A stretch of 64,000 nucleotides of DNA from Whitmania pigra (taxonomy: Eukaryota; Annelida; Clitellata; Hirudinida; Haemopidae). A program made the translations under genes and the position numbers. Below, piece by piece: positions 31,177-42,344 of the stretch. The stretch's first letter is position 1; each line of letters opens with the position of its first letter. Below the pieces are notes generated by a model. It was not told where the DNA came from and searched no databases. It saw only the letters and a program-made list of their open reading frames with translations. Location of the stretch: contig JAJTWR010000293.1 in NCBI GenBank assembly GCA_021613335.1, forward strand, positions 290,001 through 354,000, given 5' to 3'.

Positions 31177-34100
31177 ATGAATTTTTGCAACAAAAGGCCT
31201 GAGCAGTATGACAACATTCTGGGGGAGATGATGGAATTGTTTGGCACCAAAAGTCCCATCAGCATGTTGATGGAGTACATGCAGTACAGCAAGTCAAGGG
31301 TCAACTTCATTGAGGTGGCACCCCCTGAGGGTCCAGACCATAAGCCAGTGTAAGTCTTTATTTTGTATTTGCTTGAATATTATATGAATATATGTAAGTA
31401 GTAGAGTTGTTTTGTTGATAGATTTTAGGTAATATTCGTTCAAAATGTCAGTCAATTCAAATGCTTTTGAAGGTTGAAGTAGTGACATAAAAAGTTGCAA
31501 TGGTTCAAATCTGCCAACTTGATTTGTCATGAGTGCAAGTAACATTGCATGGATTTAACATCAGGCATATGTCCTTCCCAGTGTTTATAATTCTGAATTT
31601 TTCAGAGAACCATTTCAAGTGACAAATTTCTTTAACCGCATTAAATTCTCAACAAAATATTTTGTATGCTGCATAAAACATTGCAAATTATTTTCAAATC
31701 CTATTTAAATTTCATTAGTCTGCAGTTTTTGCAGCTGTTATATTTTTATTGATTGAAAACTATTCTACAACCTAATAAATGAATACCTAAAGCAAAACCT
31801 AACTTAACTGGTTCTAAATTTTAAGTGAAGCAAGTTTCATCATCAATGCCATGTTCCTGTAAATTGCAAAAAGTCTTTGGATGCATAATTTTATAAATAA
31901 ATATTACCTTAAAGCTTCACCCTGGTAGCGGTTGTGAACGGTCATCCGTACATGAGAGTTCAAGCCAAAACTAAGAAGGATGCAAGAACAGGAGCTGCCT
32001 ATATGGCATGGAAGTCCATCATTTCAGAGGAACAAGATAAGGTTGGTAGCATCCAAGTGACTGAAGAGTATAGCTATAAAATTATAATTTATTATAATAG
32101 AACTAATGAAAATTATATTAATTATTATTTTAAATAAAATTTCAAAAAAACTAATACAAGTTATAAGTTTATATTTAATATGTTTGGCTTGGTTCAATCA
32201 AATCTTGAAAGAATTTTTCACAAATTGACTCTTAACTGATGTTGAGTATAAAATTATATATTATTATTATTATTACTATAATGTTTGATATCAAAATATA
32301 TTTGTATGTCATTGTTAAAATCAGTTGATACACTTCATTGAACTTGACCTGCCTGTCGAAGACCACATAACGTGCAAGGTCTACCTGGAATACCTCACTC
32401 AGGTGTTGAAGAATCCCATGATCTTCTGTGGCCGGAAGATTTTGTCTGCCATCGTTATGGTCGACAGGTCGAAGTTGAAGAACGGATCCAAAAACACGAA
32501 CTGCACAGTCATCAGTTTGGGAACTGGTAATGACATTTAACAAGCTAAAATAAATTATGTTAATGGTAATTGGCATTACGCATGGATTTGTAGATGTTTT
32601 TATTTAATGTCTGGCTAAAAATAACTCGTTTCTCATTATTATTTCTGTGATTGCTTTATAAATTGCTTAATAATGATCTTAATGTGACGATAAATTTATG
32701 ATAACGTAAATACCTGGCCCTAACAAATTCATGAATCCTTGCATTTGGAACTTTTAATGACAGTTACAATTTTACTGAAATATTATATGTTGGTTAATAA
32801 GTTATTAATAAATTATGTAGTTAGTGGTAAACAAAATGTTTTGTTAAATCAGGCAACAGGTGCATCTCAAGTCAACACCTGAGTCTTGATGGATTATCAG
32901 TGAATGATTCTCATGCCGAGGTTATCACTAGGAGGGCGTTCTTAAGGTTCAACTCTTTTGGATCCGTGTTTTATTGTTAAAGTGATGAACCTAATGTTTG
33001 ACTCAATTTGAAATTAAATTAAAAAGTGTGCCATTAATAAAATTAATAACGTGTGTTATTGGTCGCAATAAAAATGACATTATCATGAATATGGAATATT
33101 TAAATGATGAGTAATACGTAACATTAATTATTATCTGGTACGACTTGATCTGTCTGAAGAATATCTCCCACTGCTTTTGACTCACGAACGAATTCTCAAT
33201 ATCTCATTCACTGGAAACTATCTTTTTGTCTCACAACTTTACCAGGTTCCTTCATGACGAGGTTACCAGGTACAGTTCGGGTGAGGACACCATATTTGAA
33301 CCGAGAGAGAGCAGCGATGACTTACTCCTGAAAGTGAAAAGCACCATCGAATTCCATCTTTACATATCCGCTCTGCCCTGCGGTGATGCTTCAGTGTTCT
33401 CAAAGTTGGTGATGAATATTTGGTGGTTGTGATGATTCTGGTCGTGATGATGATTGGCGTCTGTTGGTTGTAAGGATTTTATTGTGCCTTGGTGTTTTAT
33501 CCAGAGATCTTGATAAAGGTGATGACATCTGTCGATGATGACGTTAATACAGGTGACGATGATGAACGAGAGTTATAGGGTATTACCACTTACAGACATA
33601 GGCAGTACTGGAAGATTATTTCTTTACAATGTTTATTGTTCATCTTCGCATACATGACACTTTAGTTTGTTTGAAATAATTCTTTAGAGAAAAATTCAAG
33701 AGCAATGACCCGAACAGATCAATCGCGAATTATGACGAGGATGCAGAGGAACCCATCTTTGACAGCATGGTGCAGGGACTGCTGAGGACAAAGATTGAAG
33801 CAGGTAAAGTCAGGGTTAGGGTCTGATATTTTCAAAGATGTGTTGGTAATGATGATGATAATAATGACAATTATTGATAATGATAGTAATGATAATTAAT
33901 AATTAATTAATAATTATAATTAAATATTATTATTATTATTATTATGGTATTGATTAAATAGTTAAATCACCAGTTAAAAGGGTAAAAATATTTGAAAACC
34001 CCAGTTTATAGCGACCAATCTTTTAAAATGTTTTTAAACGTTTAAACATAAAAAAAACTTATATTTGCATTTCGCTTGAGTGCTTTTGATTAATTTTATT

Positions 34101-35602
34101 AGAAAAATTGTTACCATTAATTCCATCGCAATTTTTTCACCTCATCATCATCATCATCATCAGCATCATCAGCATCATCATCATCAGGTGAAGGGGCAAT
34201 TCCCGCTGAGAGGTCACACCTCCAATCCTGGGTCGGGTTGATGTTTGGCAACAGACTGAGAACGATGTGTTGCAGCGACAAGATTCTCAAGTGGAATGTG
34301 GTGGGGCTGCAGGGCGCTCTCCTGTCCCAAATCATCAAACCAATCTACCTCTCCTCTGTCATTGTCGGTGAGTTCATCCAGTGGAGATGATGATTATGAT
34401 CGTCATTTTAATGATACGATGTGATAGTTCTAGTCACAATATTGAATTGTTGTAAAGATTTATTAGCTATCATTAGTTATAAAGATATTATCGTTCGTAA
34501 TGGTGACGATTAAAATTATTTTTTCTTTAAACGGATCGTTGTCTGGAAACAAATTTCGTTTAGCATTAAAACTCGACTGTCCAATCACAGGCGAGAGCTT
34601 CATCCGAGGACACGTGACCAGGGCATTGTACCACAGGCTGGTCCGGAACGAAATCGTCTCGCTCAGTCTCTCCGAGCAGTCCAATCCGCCGCTAAAGCAT
34701 TCCAGCATTGATCATCTGGTCCCCGATCTTCGTCTCCCTGCCCCTTACAGGCCAACCAATCCTGCCATAATCAAGTCCAACTTTGTCAATATCTTCCAGA
34801 CGCAGGAGACGGAGAAGTCGTCTGCTCTGGCCGTGGTCTGGTACTTGGGGCTCGTCAAGGCCGAAGTATTCGATGGAACGACTGGGAAATTTCCGAACGA
34901 GTTGGTCTTCTGTCTAATTATAATAGTATAATGGTGTTGTTTTCTGTCTAATTATAATATTATAATGGTGTTGTTTTCTGTCTAATTATAATATTATAAT
35001 GGCGTGGTTTTCTGTCTAATTACAATAGTTGCGTTTTTCATTTTTGTATTGGTAACGATTAATTTTATTTAAGCCTTGCATGTATGTTATAATTATAATA
35101 TAAGCTGTAATTTATACTGTAGCATTTATACTAGTCTTGCATGCAACATCATAGTTTGCAACATTTCATTGATTTGATTAGATTTGTTGTTCTTACGTAA
35201 TTAATAGATCTTGACGGCTCTATATTAGGATTTTGGATACCTGATACAGCTGAACTGGTTGCATAGCATTGTTATGTTAATTGCTGGTAATAAGCTCTTC
35301 ATTTCAGAAACAATTTGGAAGAGCATCCTTGCGTCTGCAAGAAACTGCTGTTTGAAAGTTTCAAGAGCGTCATGAAATGTCTTGGCAAGAACGACAACAT
35401 CATACCTTACCTCGCCAACAACAATGACGAAAACAACAACAACAACAACATCAAAGTCCACCTGGACAACAGGTCTTACTACAAGTGCAAGCAACAGGTC
35501 ATGCATTACCAACAGGCCAAGAGAACTTTCTTCAGGCACATGGAGATGCAGCATCTTGGAGGATGGATCACGAAACCTATTGAAATCGACTTTTTCGATT
35601 AA
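31177..35602 (+). CDS. ADAR: Adenosine deaminase acting on RNA (ADAR)
   Basis: Converts adenosine to inosine in double-stranded RNA. Nine exons: 31177-31349, 31915-32041, 32325-32526, 32853-32946, 33246-33404, 33688-33803, 34188-34367, 34591-34900 and 35308-35602. They total 1,656 nt (551 aa) with all phases closing. One dsRNA-binding domain at about 25-97 ends [13 protein letters not shown]. The deaminase domain starts near residue 160. Zinc ligands and proton shuttle are present: [10 protein letters not shown] (His188, Glu190), LPCGDAS (Cys244) and MCCSDKI (Cys319). Oddities: only one dsRBD is seen (ADAR2 and fly Adar have two), and the base-flipping loop reads FGNRL, where ADARs usually have QGERL. 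An upstream exon adding a second dsRBD cannot be excluded; the ATG at 31177 follows a possible acceptor (AACAG|CC). AATAAA is near 35820. A catalytically dead ADAD/TENR protein is less likely because the HAE and Cys ligands are intact. Confidence 0.93.
34139..34187 (+). repeat. TCA/CATCAG microsatellite serving as ADAR splice acceptor tract
   Basis: A TCATCA repeat runs straight into the acceptor ATCAG|GTGAAGG of ADAR exon 7. There is no ordinary polypyrimidine tract. Two earlier in-repeat CAG triplets, at about 34171 and 34180, could act as alternative acceptors. Confidence 0.7.
34908..35030. repeat. 34-bp minisatellite in ADAR intron 8
   Basis: About 3.5 copies of a 34-bp unit containing TTCTGTCTAATTATAAT. 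The TGTCTA motif recurs at 34911, 34945, 34979 and 35013. It begins within ten bases of the donor of exon 8 (34900). Confidence 0.9.
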
Positions 35603-36349
35603 ACACGCGTTCCACTGCGAGGGTTTTCCAATTTTTCCCAGGTCAATTTTTTGCATGGATATATTTTTTCAATTTTGATTTGTAAAAACCAGGTCATAAC
35701 GGCCTTTATTTAATCAGCCGGCCCTTTGGCACTTTTGCCTCGTCTATTGTGAATGCTTTTGTGGGAAGCCTTGAATTTTTTTTCACCATTTTGCTTTTGT
35801 TTGAGACCATAACTTTTTGAATAAAGTCTAGAGTTTTGCAATTTGTAAGCTGCTTTTACAATCTTTTAAGTATTTAATGACTTCTTTATAATCTCAAGTA
35901 AAAAATGGTGGGATTACAGCCTATAAAGACAGATTTTTCGTAGTTCATGGTTAGAGCAAGTGGTAAAGCTCAATCGAATTTATGTCTATAAATCCCTACC
36001 TTGCCGTTTATTGTTATCACATTCTTTCTGAACATATTCTGTACATGTGATTGGTTATTGTAGCTATTATTGCTATATTATTGTTTCTAGCAAGCATCTA
36101 GTATTAGGAGGCAGGTGTATGGATGAAAATTTATTGAAAGTTGATACGCAAACTCTTTATTACTTCCAAACATTTTAGATGCAACACTTTGAAAATATAA
36201 CAAATGAGAAAAAATAAATAATCCGCCATAAGACAAGTTTGAAAAAAGGTCTAAGATTCATTTAATGATATGGATGTTTAATGGAAAAAAATCTTTTTTA
36301 CTGCATATTAATTAAGAATAGATGATTGATCAGGCCAGTTATCGCAACT
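35603..36349. other. Intergenic region, ADAR 3' side to TFIIF-alpha copy B
   Basis: ADAR 3' UTR with AATAAA near 35820, then AT-rich sequence. No gene seen. Confidence 0.5.
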
Positions 36350-37651
36350 TCATAGGTAGAGGTGCATAGTTCCTTCGATATTCCTCGATTGAGGACTCAG
36401 CTTCTTGATGATGGTGACCAGTTTCTGCTGAAGTTCCTTCATGGAGAAATGCTTAGAGAACTGAGGTGCCACCTTCCTTAACAAATCAGAGGTAGAGATT
36501 GGCTTCTTCCTGAGGCAGTCTCTGACAAAATCTTCCAAGCTTTCTTTGCCATTACTGACAGGGTTTGCTTCCAGTTTAGGTTTCTTTAGGTTGCTTTCTG
36601 GATCATCTGATTTTCTTTTCCCATCTGCAGAGATGCTGTCTTTGACTACGCTTTCCTTAGTACCGGATGGCCCGCCGAATAAGCCGCCGATGTCTTCATC
36701 AGAGTCCGAATCGCTATCGTCTTTCTTCTCCCCATCTATATCGGAATCCTCCTCGTCGTCATCATCACTTTTATCATCCGCTAACTGTTCCTCATCATCA
36801 TCCTGTCCGAAGTCATTAAATTCATCTACATCTTCATCTAATGGTTCTTCATCGTCAGAGTCGTCGGAGAGGTAATCCAATTCTTTACCCTCGTCCACGC
36901 CCTCATCTTCATCCCCTACTTCGACCGTTTCGTCGTCATCGCTTTTTTCGTTTCTCTTTCTCTTTTTGTTCTTCCTATCATCGTCACTGTTTCGTTCCTC
37001 ATCGCTGTCACTCAGAGTCCCAATTTCATTTTCAGAGCGATTTCTCTTCTGAGGCTTGGCGGGTTTACCTTCGAAGTCATCATCATCGTCTTCTTTCTTA
37101 TCTTTCTTCTTATCGGTCATTATTGCGAAATGGTTATATATTTTGTCCCTTTTGCTGAAGTGCTCCTCTGCCTCTTCAATGCTGAGGGTTACTCGCTTTG
37201 AGACAGGAGCAAAATTGTACCAGTCCGAGATGGGCAGAGAGATAAAATGTTTTTGTGGTGTCATAATGAAGGCCACATAACCGGTGTTCTTCGCGACGCC
37301 TCCGTTCTTAGTGCCCTTCATCTTTTTAGCCGCCTTTCCAGCTCCCATCTTCAGAATGAAAGGCTGGCTTTTTGGGTCGTATTGTCTAGTTTTGAAGCCA
37401 AACTTCTTTCTCTTAGATTCTTCTCTCTTTTCTCTCCCATATTCACTTCCAGCTCCAGAAGTTGGCATGTCGGTGTCCGTGCCATATATGGATTTGAATT
37501 CTTTAAAATTGTTCTCACGCTCTATTTTGAATGGACAAGTTTTGAAGTCCACAGAACTGTTGGCATCAAATTTGGCAACGTAGTAATCGAGAGGAATTCC
37601 TGATTTAGGCCTGAAAACCGAGTAAACGCGACAATTTTCTTCGTTTGCCAT
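36350..37651 (-). CDS. GTF2F1: Transcription initiation factor IIF subunit alpha (RAP74), intronless copy B
   Basis: Second TFIIF-alpha gene: 433 aa, one exon, no stops. It is collinear with copy A (16225-17520) over its whole length: the same N-terminal block (MPTSGAGSEYGREKREE), the same acidic region with a small DSDD insertion, and the same C-terminal winged helix (LEDFVRDCLRKKPISTSDL). Most differences lie in the acidic region and the linker before the winged helix. A few dozen bases upstream of both ATGs also match (CACTTTTRAATGCTTA on the plus strand), then similarity ends. It lies 411 bp downstream of SAP30BP copy B, in the same direction. Both copies look functional. Which one is ancestral is not evident. 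Confidence 0.93.
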   Translation of the reverse strand: MANEENCRVYSVFRPKSGIPLDYYVAKFDANSSVDFKTCPFKIERENNFKEFKSIYGTDTDMPTSGAGSEYGREKREESKRKKFGFKTRQYDPKSQPFILKMGAGKAAKKMKGTKNGGVAKNTGYVAFIMTPQKHFISLPISDWYNFAPVSKRVTLSIEEAEEHFSKRDKIYNHFAIMTDKKKDKKEDDDDDFEGKPAKPQKRNRSENEIGTLSDSDEERNSDDDRKNKKRKRNEKSDDDETVEVGDEDEGVDEGKELDYLSDDSDDEEPLDEDVDEFNDFGQDDDEEQLADDKSDDDDEEDSDIDGEKKDDSDSDSDEDIGGLFGGPSGTKESVVKDSISADGKRKSDDPESNLKKPKLEANPVSNGKESLEDFVRDCLRKKPISTSDLLRKVAPQFSKHFSMKELQQKLVTIIKKLSPQSRNIEGTMHLYL

Positions 37652-38062
37652 TTCGATTTTCACTTTTGAATGCTTAACTTAACACTTTAATGCACAGATG
37701 AATGTAATTTATTGATAAAGGCATATTTATCGTCGATCGAGATATGAAAGATTAGTAATATTATTTTATTTATTTGTTAATCAATGATTTTGACTCATAA
37801 ACTAATAAAAAGCTTTTTTAAATTAAAATTTTAAGTTAATCAGTTATCTTCCCTACCATATTAAAATATTGTGGCCGTGTTAATTACAATTTCATATTAT
37901 TGGCCATATTATTTTATGTCCGCGCATATTTGTTACATTTGAAACTTTAGTGCAATATTAATGATATCGGTAGATAGTTAACATCACAGGTATTATAGAT
38001 GTCACAAAAAACGAAAATAGATTTTCAATTCCAGAACGGCTAAAATAAAAAAAACATGTTTA
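37652..38062. other. Spacer between TFIIF-alpha copy B and SAP30BP copy B
   Basis: 411 bp, AT-rich. It must contain the SAP30BP copy B 3' UTR (minus-strand AATAAA near 38057) and the TFIIF-alpha copy B promoter. Confidence 0.5.
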
Positions 38063-38713
38063 TTAATTCCATTTTGACTTCCTTGTAGGTTGGGAAGTCA
38101 TGGTTTCCTTTTTGTCTTCTTTGATTCTCTCGGGCATGTTCAGACACTGCTGTGTCTGGTTGAGCTTATCGTAATAAGACTCAGGCCCCCATATTCTTGG
38201 GTTGTAAAATTCAGGTGGGTAATTTGTGCCCCTTTCGTCAATGCCAAGAAATTCCACGAGCTTCTCGTAAATGACGGGATTTCTAAACTTTTTTGTTGTC
38301 TGAATGCTGTGCAACAAACTCTTTCCACTTCTCAGCATTTTATCGTGCAAATCTGCAATTCTTTCCTGGATGACCGGATCGCATTGCCCCTTTGGTTCTG
38401 GGGGAAGTTTTATGTGGTGCCCCATATGCTTGCGCTTAACTCCAGCATCTTCATGCGCTTCTTCGTTTCTTTCGGAGCCGTCTAAACACTCTGAGGCATG
38501 ATTTTGAGAATTCTTTGACGAGATCATTCCATCCTCATCTTCAGGAGTGGTTTCCTGGCAATGCGGACCTGATCCGTAGTCTTTCTTAGCAGCTTTGAGC
38601 GGAGGTTCTTCGTCGCTGAAGTCACAATGATCTGACCACTTGCTTCCACTTCTGATGCAATCCTCTTCACCAGTTATGTAGTCGTCGTTCTCTGTAAAGC
38701 TCTTTTCACTCAT
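38063..38713 (-). CDS. SAP30BP: SAP30-binding protein (HCNGP), intronless copy B
   Basis: Second SAP30BP-like gene: 216 aa in one exon, starting at ATG 38713 (MSEKSFTEND). The HCNGP domain is well kept (IKLPPEPKGQCDPVIQERI, TTKKFRNPVIYEKLVEFLG, DERGTNYPPEFYNPRIWG). The C-terminus ends KSKWN, where most family members have KSKWD. The acidic N-terminus and the tail after the domain are shorter than in copy A and differ strongly, so this copy seems to be evolving faster. It is not obviously broken. Confidence 0.9.
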   Translation of the reverse strand: MSEKSFTENDDYITGEEDCIRSGSKWSDHCDFSDEEPPLKAAKKDYGSGPHCQETTPEDEDGMISSKNSQNHASECLDGSERNEEAHEDAGVKRKHMGHHIKLPPEPKGQCDPVIQERIADLHDKMLRSGKSLLHSIQTTKKFRNPVIYEKLVEFLGIDERGTNYPPEFYNPRIWGPESYYDKLNQTQQCLNMPERIKEDKKETMTSQPTRKSKWN

Positions 38714-39860
38714 GGCGATTTATTTTATTGTCTGCCTCAATATTTAACAACTTGAAATTATTTCAAATGAAAACTTTCGTCTTGTCAATAACAATTGCTT
38801 GTGTGTTTCAATAAAATTCAAGGTACTGATTCTTCGGAACGGTCTTTGCTGCTGCCATTAAAAGATTATGAATATGATTAAAGTAATTATTTATTAATTA
38901 AACTGTAATAATTGATTCATTGCTTAATATGATTGTGACTTCATCATATGATTTCATTTTTTAAAGTTTTTTTTATTCATCTTTACTTCACAAAATCTGG
39001 ATATTTTCTGTTTTCATAACAAATTCAAGTCTTCTTTAATCCTCCAGTTTAATAACACTTTATTACCTTGTCTAAAAACGAAAAAAAACCCTATATTAAA
39101 TCAAATATTTTTTCATGGTCAGATGACTATCTACATCACCTCTGACGTACTTAATAAACCAATTTCTTGTCATTGTCTCGCTGTGTACATTTAATGTAGG
39201 CGTAAATAAACAAATAAATTAATTCACTTATTCTATTTTATTCTTATGAATGTGTTTTTAAAATATATTAAAATAATGATGTAATAAAATTTTAAAATTT
39301 TATAAATTAAACGTAAAAATTTATTTTTATGTATTTGTAATAAAGTTGATAAAACGATAATGAGTTTTCGATATTGTTACAAGGAGGCCAATTGAGCAGG
39401 GGCTTCACAACAGTTCGTCCTTCACCGTTGGTTATTCTCTAGCTGGTCAGTTCAGTAAGTTCAAGTTGCTTTTGAATCTTGTCTGCTAATAGCGAATTTG
39501 TTTAAATATTTTATTCCGCTTATATCTGTATTCGTGACTTTAATTTTGGCTTCGCTGTGAAATGGCGCTCGACTATACAAAGAATTAGGAGGCTCGGTTT
39601 ATCCTTCATTCCTTAACAAATTGTCTTTAAATTGATTTTGTGTTGAATTTTTAATCTGAACATGCAGTGGAGCTACACTGTCCTTCAAATAGGACAATTT
39701 GGTTAATAACAACATGGCGTCCATGTTACATTGAAACCTTTGTTTAAATTAACGAGCCCTCAAAATCGCATTTTTATTTCACGCTTAATTCAGTCGTTAC
39801 CAATGCAATACAGTCGCCGACAATAAATCATTTATTCTTTTGAAGGTTAAATCTGCCAAA
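38714..39860. other. Intergenic region upstream of NDUFA4-like copy 1
   Basis: AT-rich non-coding sequence between the divergent SAP30BP copy B and the first NDUFA4-like gene; it must hold both promoters. No additional coding frame supported. Confidence 0.5.
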
Positions 39861-40394
39861 ATGAAGATGTTTACAATTAAAACCATCTTGACTCACTACA
39901 GTGTAAGAATCTTTTAAATGTAATGGGAAGGTTACAGCTGTATTCTATTTACAATATTCCTTTTGTAGCTTATTCCGACCATCGCCTTGACTGGTTTCGC
40001 AACGGCCATGTCAGCGAGTTACATTTGCTACATGGCATCCTCCAAACCAGACCTTCAGTAAGCTGATTATTTCTCTTTCCCAGATGATTCAAATAGTTCT
40101 CGTGATTTAAATCAATTGATTTTACAAATGAATATTGTCGGTGGACGCTTGCTTATTGATGAAAATTGTCTTCTTTGTAGTTTCCGTCTGTTTGATAAGA
40201 ACAAGCTCTCAGAATGGAGCGTTGCTCCCGATGAGTTCAGGAGGGTGAGTATTGAAAATAATATCTACATGAATATTGGGCTTTAACGAGTTTTGCATAT
40301 TTAATAGCTGTTCCGTCACAAGGATCTGAAGCCACACAATGCTGAGCTGGAACAGTTGAGGAAGGAGATCCAGGCGCACTACGAGCATATGTAA
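39861..40394 (+). CDS. NDUFA4-like small mitochondrial membrane protein, copy 1
   Basis: Four exons, 39861-39902, 39969-40057, 40181-40244 and 40308-40394, total 282 nt (93 aa) in phase. The layout is that of the NDUFA4/NMES1 family: a short basic N-terminus, one transmembrane segment (about 15-40, LIPTIALTGFATAMSASYIC), then a short conserved stretch with a Trp (LSEWSVAPDEFRR, compare the PEPW...P of the family) and a charged helical tail. NDUFA4 is a subunit associated with cytochrome c oxidase in the inner mitochondrial membrane. Similarity is weak, so the family is tentative, but the gene itself is well supported by the tandem copy with identical exon structure. AATAAA is at about 40443. 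Confidence 0.7.
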
Positions 40395-40950
40395 AACGGA
40401 GATGAATTCAGGAATGTTGTGCATGCAGTTATTTTTTCACTAATAAAAATTTAAGATCATCGTAAACATCTGCTATTTGAATTTTGGTGATTTGTCGCCA
40501 CGAAAAATATCTGGTTTTAACTTTTTAGAAATTTTGGCCTGTTGCATCTAATTTTCTTGATATTGAAAATGAATTCTGTCACTTCAATCATGACTTTGCA
40601 CAATTTCTGTAATTAAATACGAATGTAAAACTCAACCGTGGACGAAATGAGGCGCTTTGCCCTTCCGCACAAGGACATCACTGCACTGTTAGGTGCTCGA
40701 GTACAACTCCGCTATTGTTGAAATTTTACTTTTTTTCGGCTGAGTTTCGCAATTTATTGAATAAAGGCAAGTTCTAAATACGCACTTTGCATATCTATTT
40801 TTTGTAATGCTGTTATTTTTAGCGTATTTTGGATATAATTTAGCGGGACAAAAAAACTTGGATAGTGCTCAACAACGATGGTTACGAGAATACACAATAA
40901 GGGCATAATTTGTTAATTTCACCTGATTGATTAGGTTTACATTGGTCACC
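40395..40950. other. Spacer between the two NDUFA4-like genes
   Basis: 3' UTR of copy 1 and promoter of copy 2. A slightly GC-richer patch lies at 40640-40720. No gene seen. Confidence 0.5.
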
Positions 40951-41722
40951 ATGCCTGGCTTGTTTTCTGCTACAACTCTTAAGGCCAATTACAGTGTAAG
41001 TGTCTCGCATTTCGCTGTTGGAATTCCACTGCGTAACGCATATACTAGGTTTAGTTGCATGAAGGGCCTAATCCTGGATTACATTATGTTACCTGCTAAA
41101 TTATGCTGAATTCGCAGCTTATGCCAATTGTTGGAATCACTGGGTTTGCCTGCAGTCTCTGCATGAGTTATATTGGCTACAGTCTTAGGCAGAAAGGTGA
41201 TGTTAGGTATGTTTTGTGACACAGGGGTTTGAAATGGTTTTTTGATACATAGAATCTAACTCCTGTTATTATTATTGAATCAGTTTGCGATTTGGAAAGA
41301 AAGGTAGAATGCCAGAAAGGGACGTTGGTCCTGATGAGATCAGAAAGGTTAGAAGTTCTTCATGCATCAAGGGACAATAAGGAAAATAGTATTGTCTGCA
41401 TTTGTCTTAGAACAATTGGGGTTTTTATTTTTAAAACTTGTCAATTAGAACCATGGCATCATCGCTTTTGTTTTTTTTTGCAAGCCGTTTAGACGTTAAC
41501 GGCATCGTACCAATGACTGTCGAGTCCTGCGCTCGCACAAAACATGTGCGAAGAAGCGAACTCATAGCTGTCATATCTTTGAGATGCATATCCATGGCTC
41601 TCGGTTTATTTGAATCTTGATTTATTTAACTTCGACAGTTGCTGGTCATCCAGGCGCCAAAATCTCATGACGCTGAAATTGAGAAACTGAGGAGCGAGCT
41701 CAATAACCACTATGAAAGCTGA
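40951..41722 (+). CDS. NDUFA4-like small mitochondrial membrane protein, copy 2
   Basis: Tandem duplicate of the preceding gene. Exons 40951-40995, 41118-41206, 41284-41347 and 41639-41722 give 282 nt (93 aa). Exons 2 and 3 have exactly the same lengths (89 and 64 nt) and phases as in copy 1. The transmembrane segment is LMPIVGITGFACSLCMSYIG. The middle reads RMPERDVGPDEIRK, and the tail SHDAEIEKLRSELNNHYES parallels NAELEQLRKEIQAHYEHM in copy 1. Protein identity to copy 1 is low outside these blocks, so the duplication is old. AATAAA is at about 41936. Confidence 0.7.
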
Positions 41723-42344
41723 GAGAAAAGGACTCACCGCTGGCTAAAGATACTCACAATATAACTAAATATGTATTGAATTGAGTATAATTTGATATGC
41801 TGCTTTTTTTGCATATGCAATAAGTTGATTGCTCTTACATAGTGTTTACCAAAATCCTTATATATGCACCCTATTTTGAATAAGTCATGGAATGCTATTC
41901 TTGGACAAATCTTGATTTTTCAGATTTTTTGTTTGAATAAACTATAGTCAGCCAAACAGCAAGCATTGTTGTAGTCATCACGTGAGAATTAAGATTTCAT
42001 AGCTGTAAGATTTATAATGCTTGATAACTTTTGGTGCCGTCACATATGCAAAGAAATAATTTTTTATCTCATTTGGCCCGAGTGCGTTTGCAGGTAATTT
42101 ATAATGCAACTCTGGCTGGCTATCTCTTGGTAGTAGAAAAGAAAAGTTGAGCATTCTGGGACAAGTGATTTTTTTTAAAGATCACAATGGACGAAGAAAA
42201 AGTGAGGTTTAAAATCAAGATCTCGCGTGCAAATTCCGTCGGGTCGAATGCAAATGGCCTACGAGCATCTGAAAGTTTCAGGTGTAAAAGCGACTCAAAA
42301 AATATAAACGCGCACGTTACGGTCCGCATTCATGAAGGTCGCTT
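41723..42344. other. Convergent 3' region, NDUFA4-like copy 2 and XRN1
   Basis: 3' UTRs of the two converging genes. The short plus-strand frame at 42187-42462 overlaps the last XRN1 exon and is a shadow. Nothing else seen. Confidence 0.5.
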
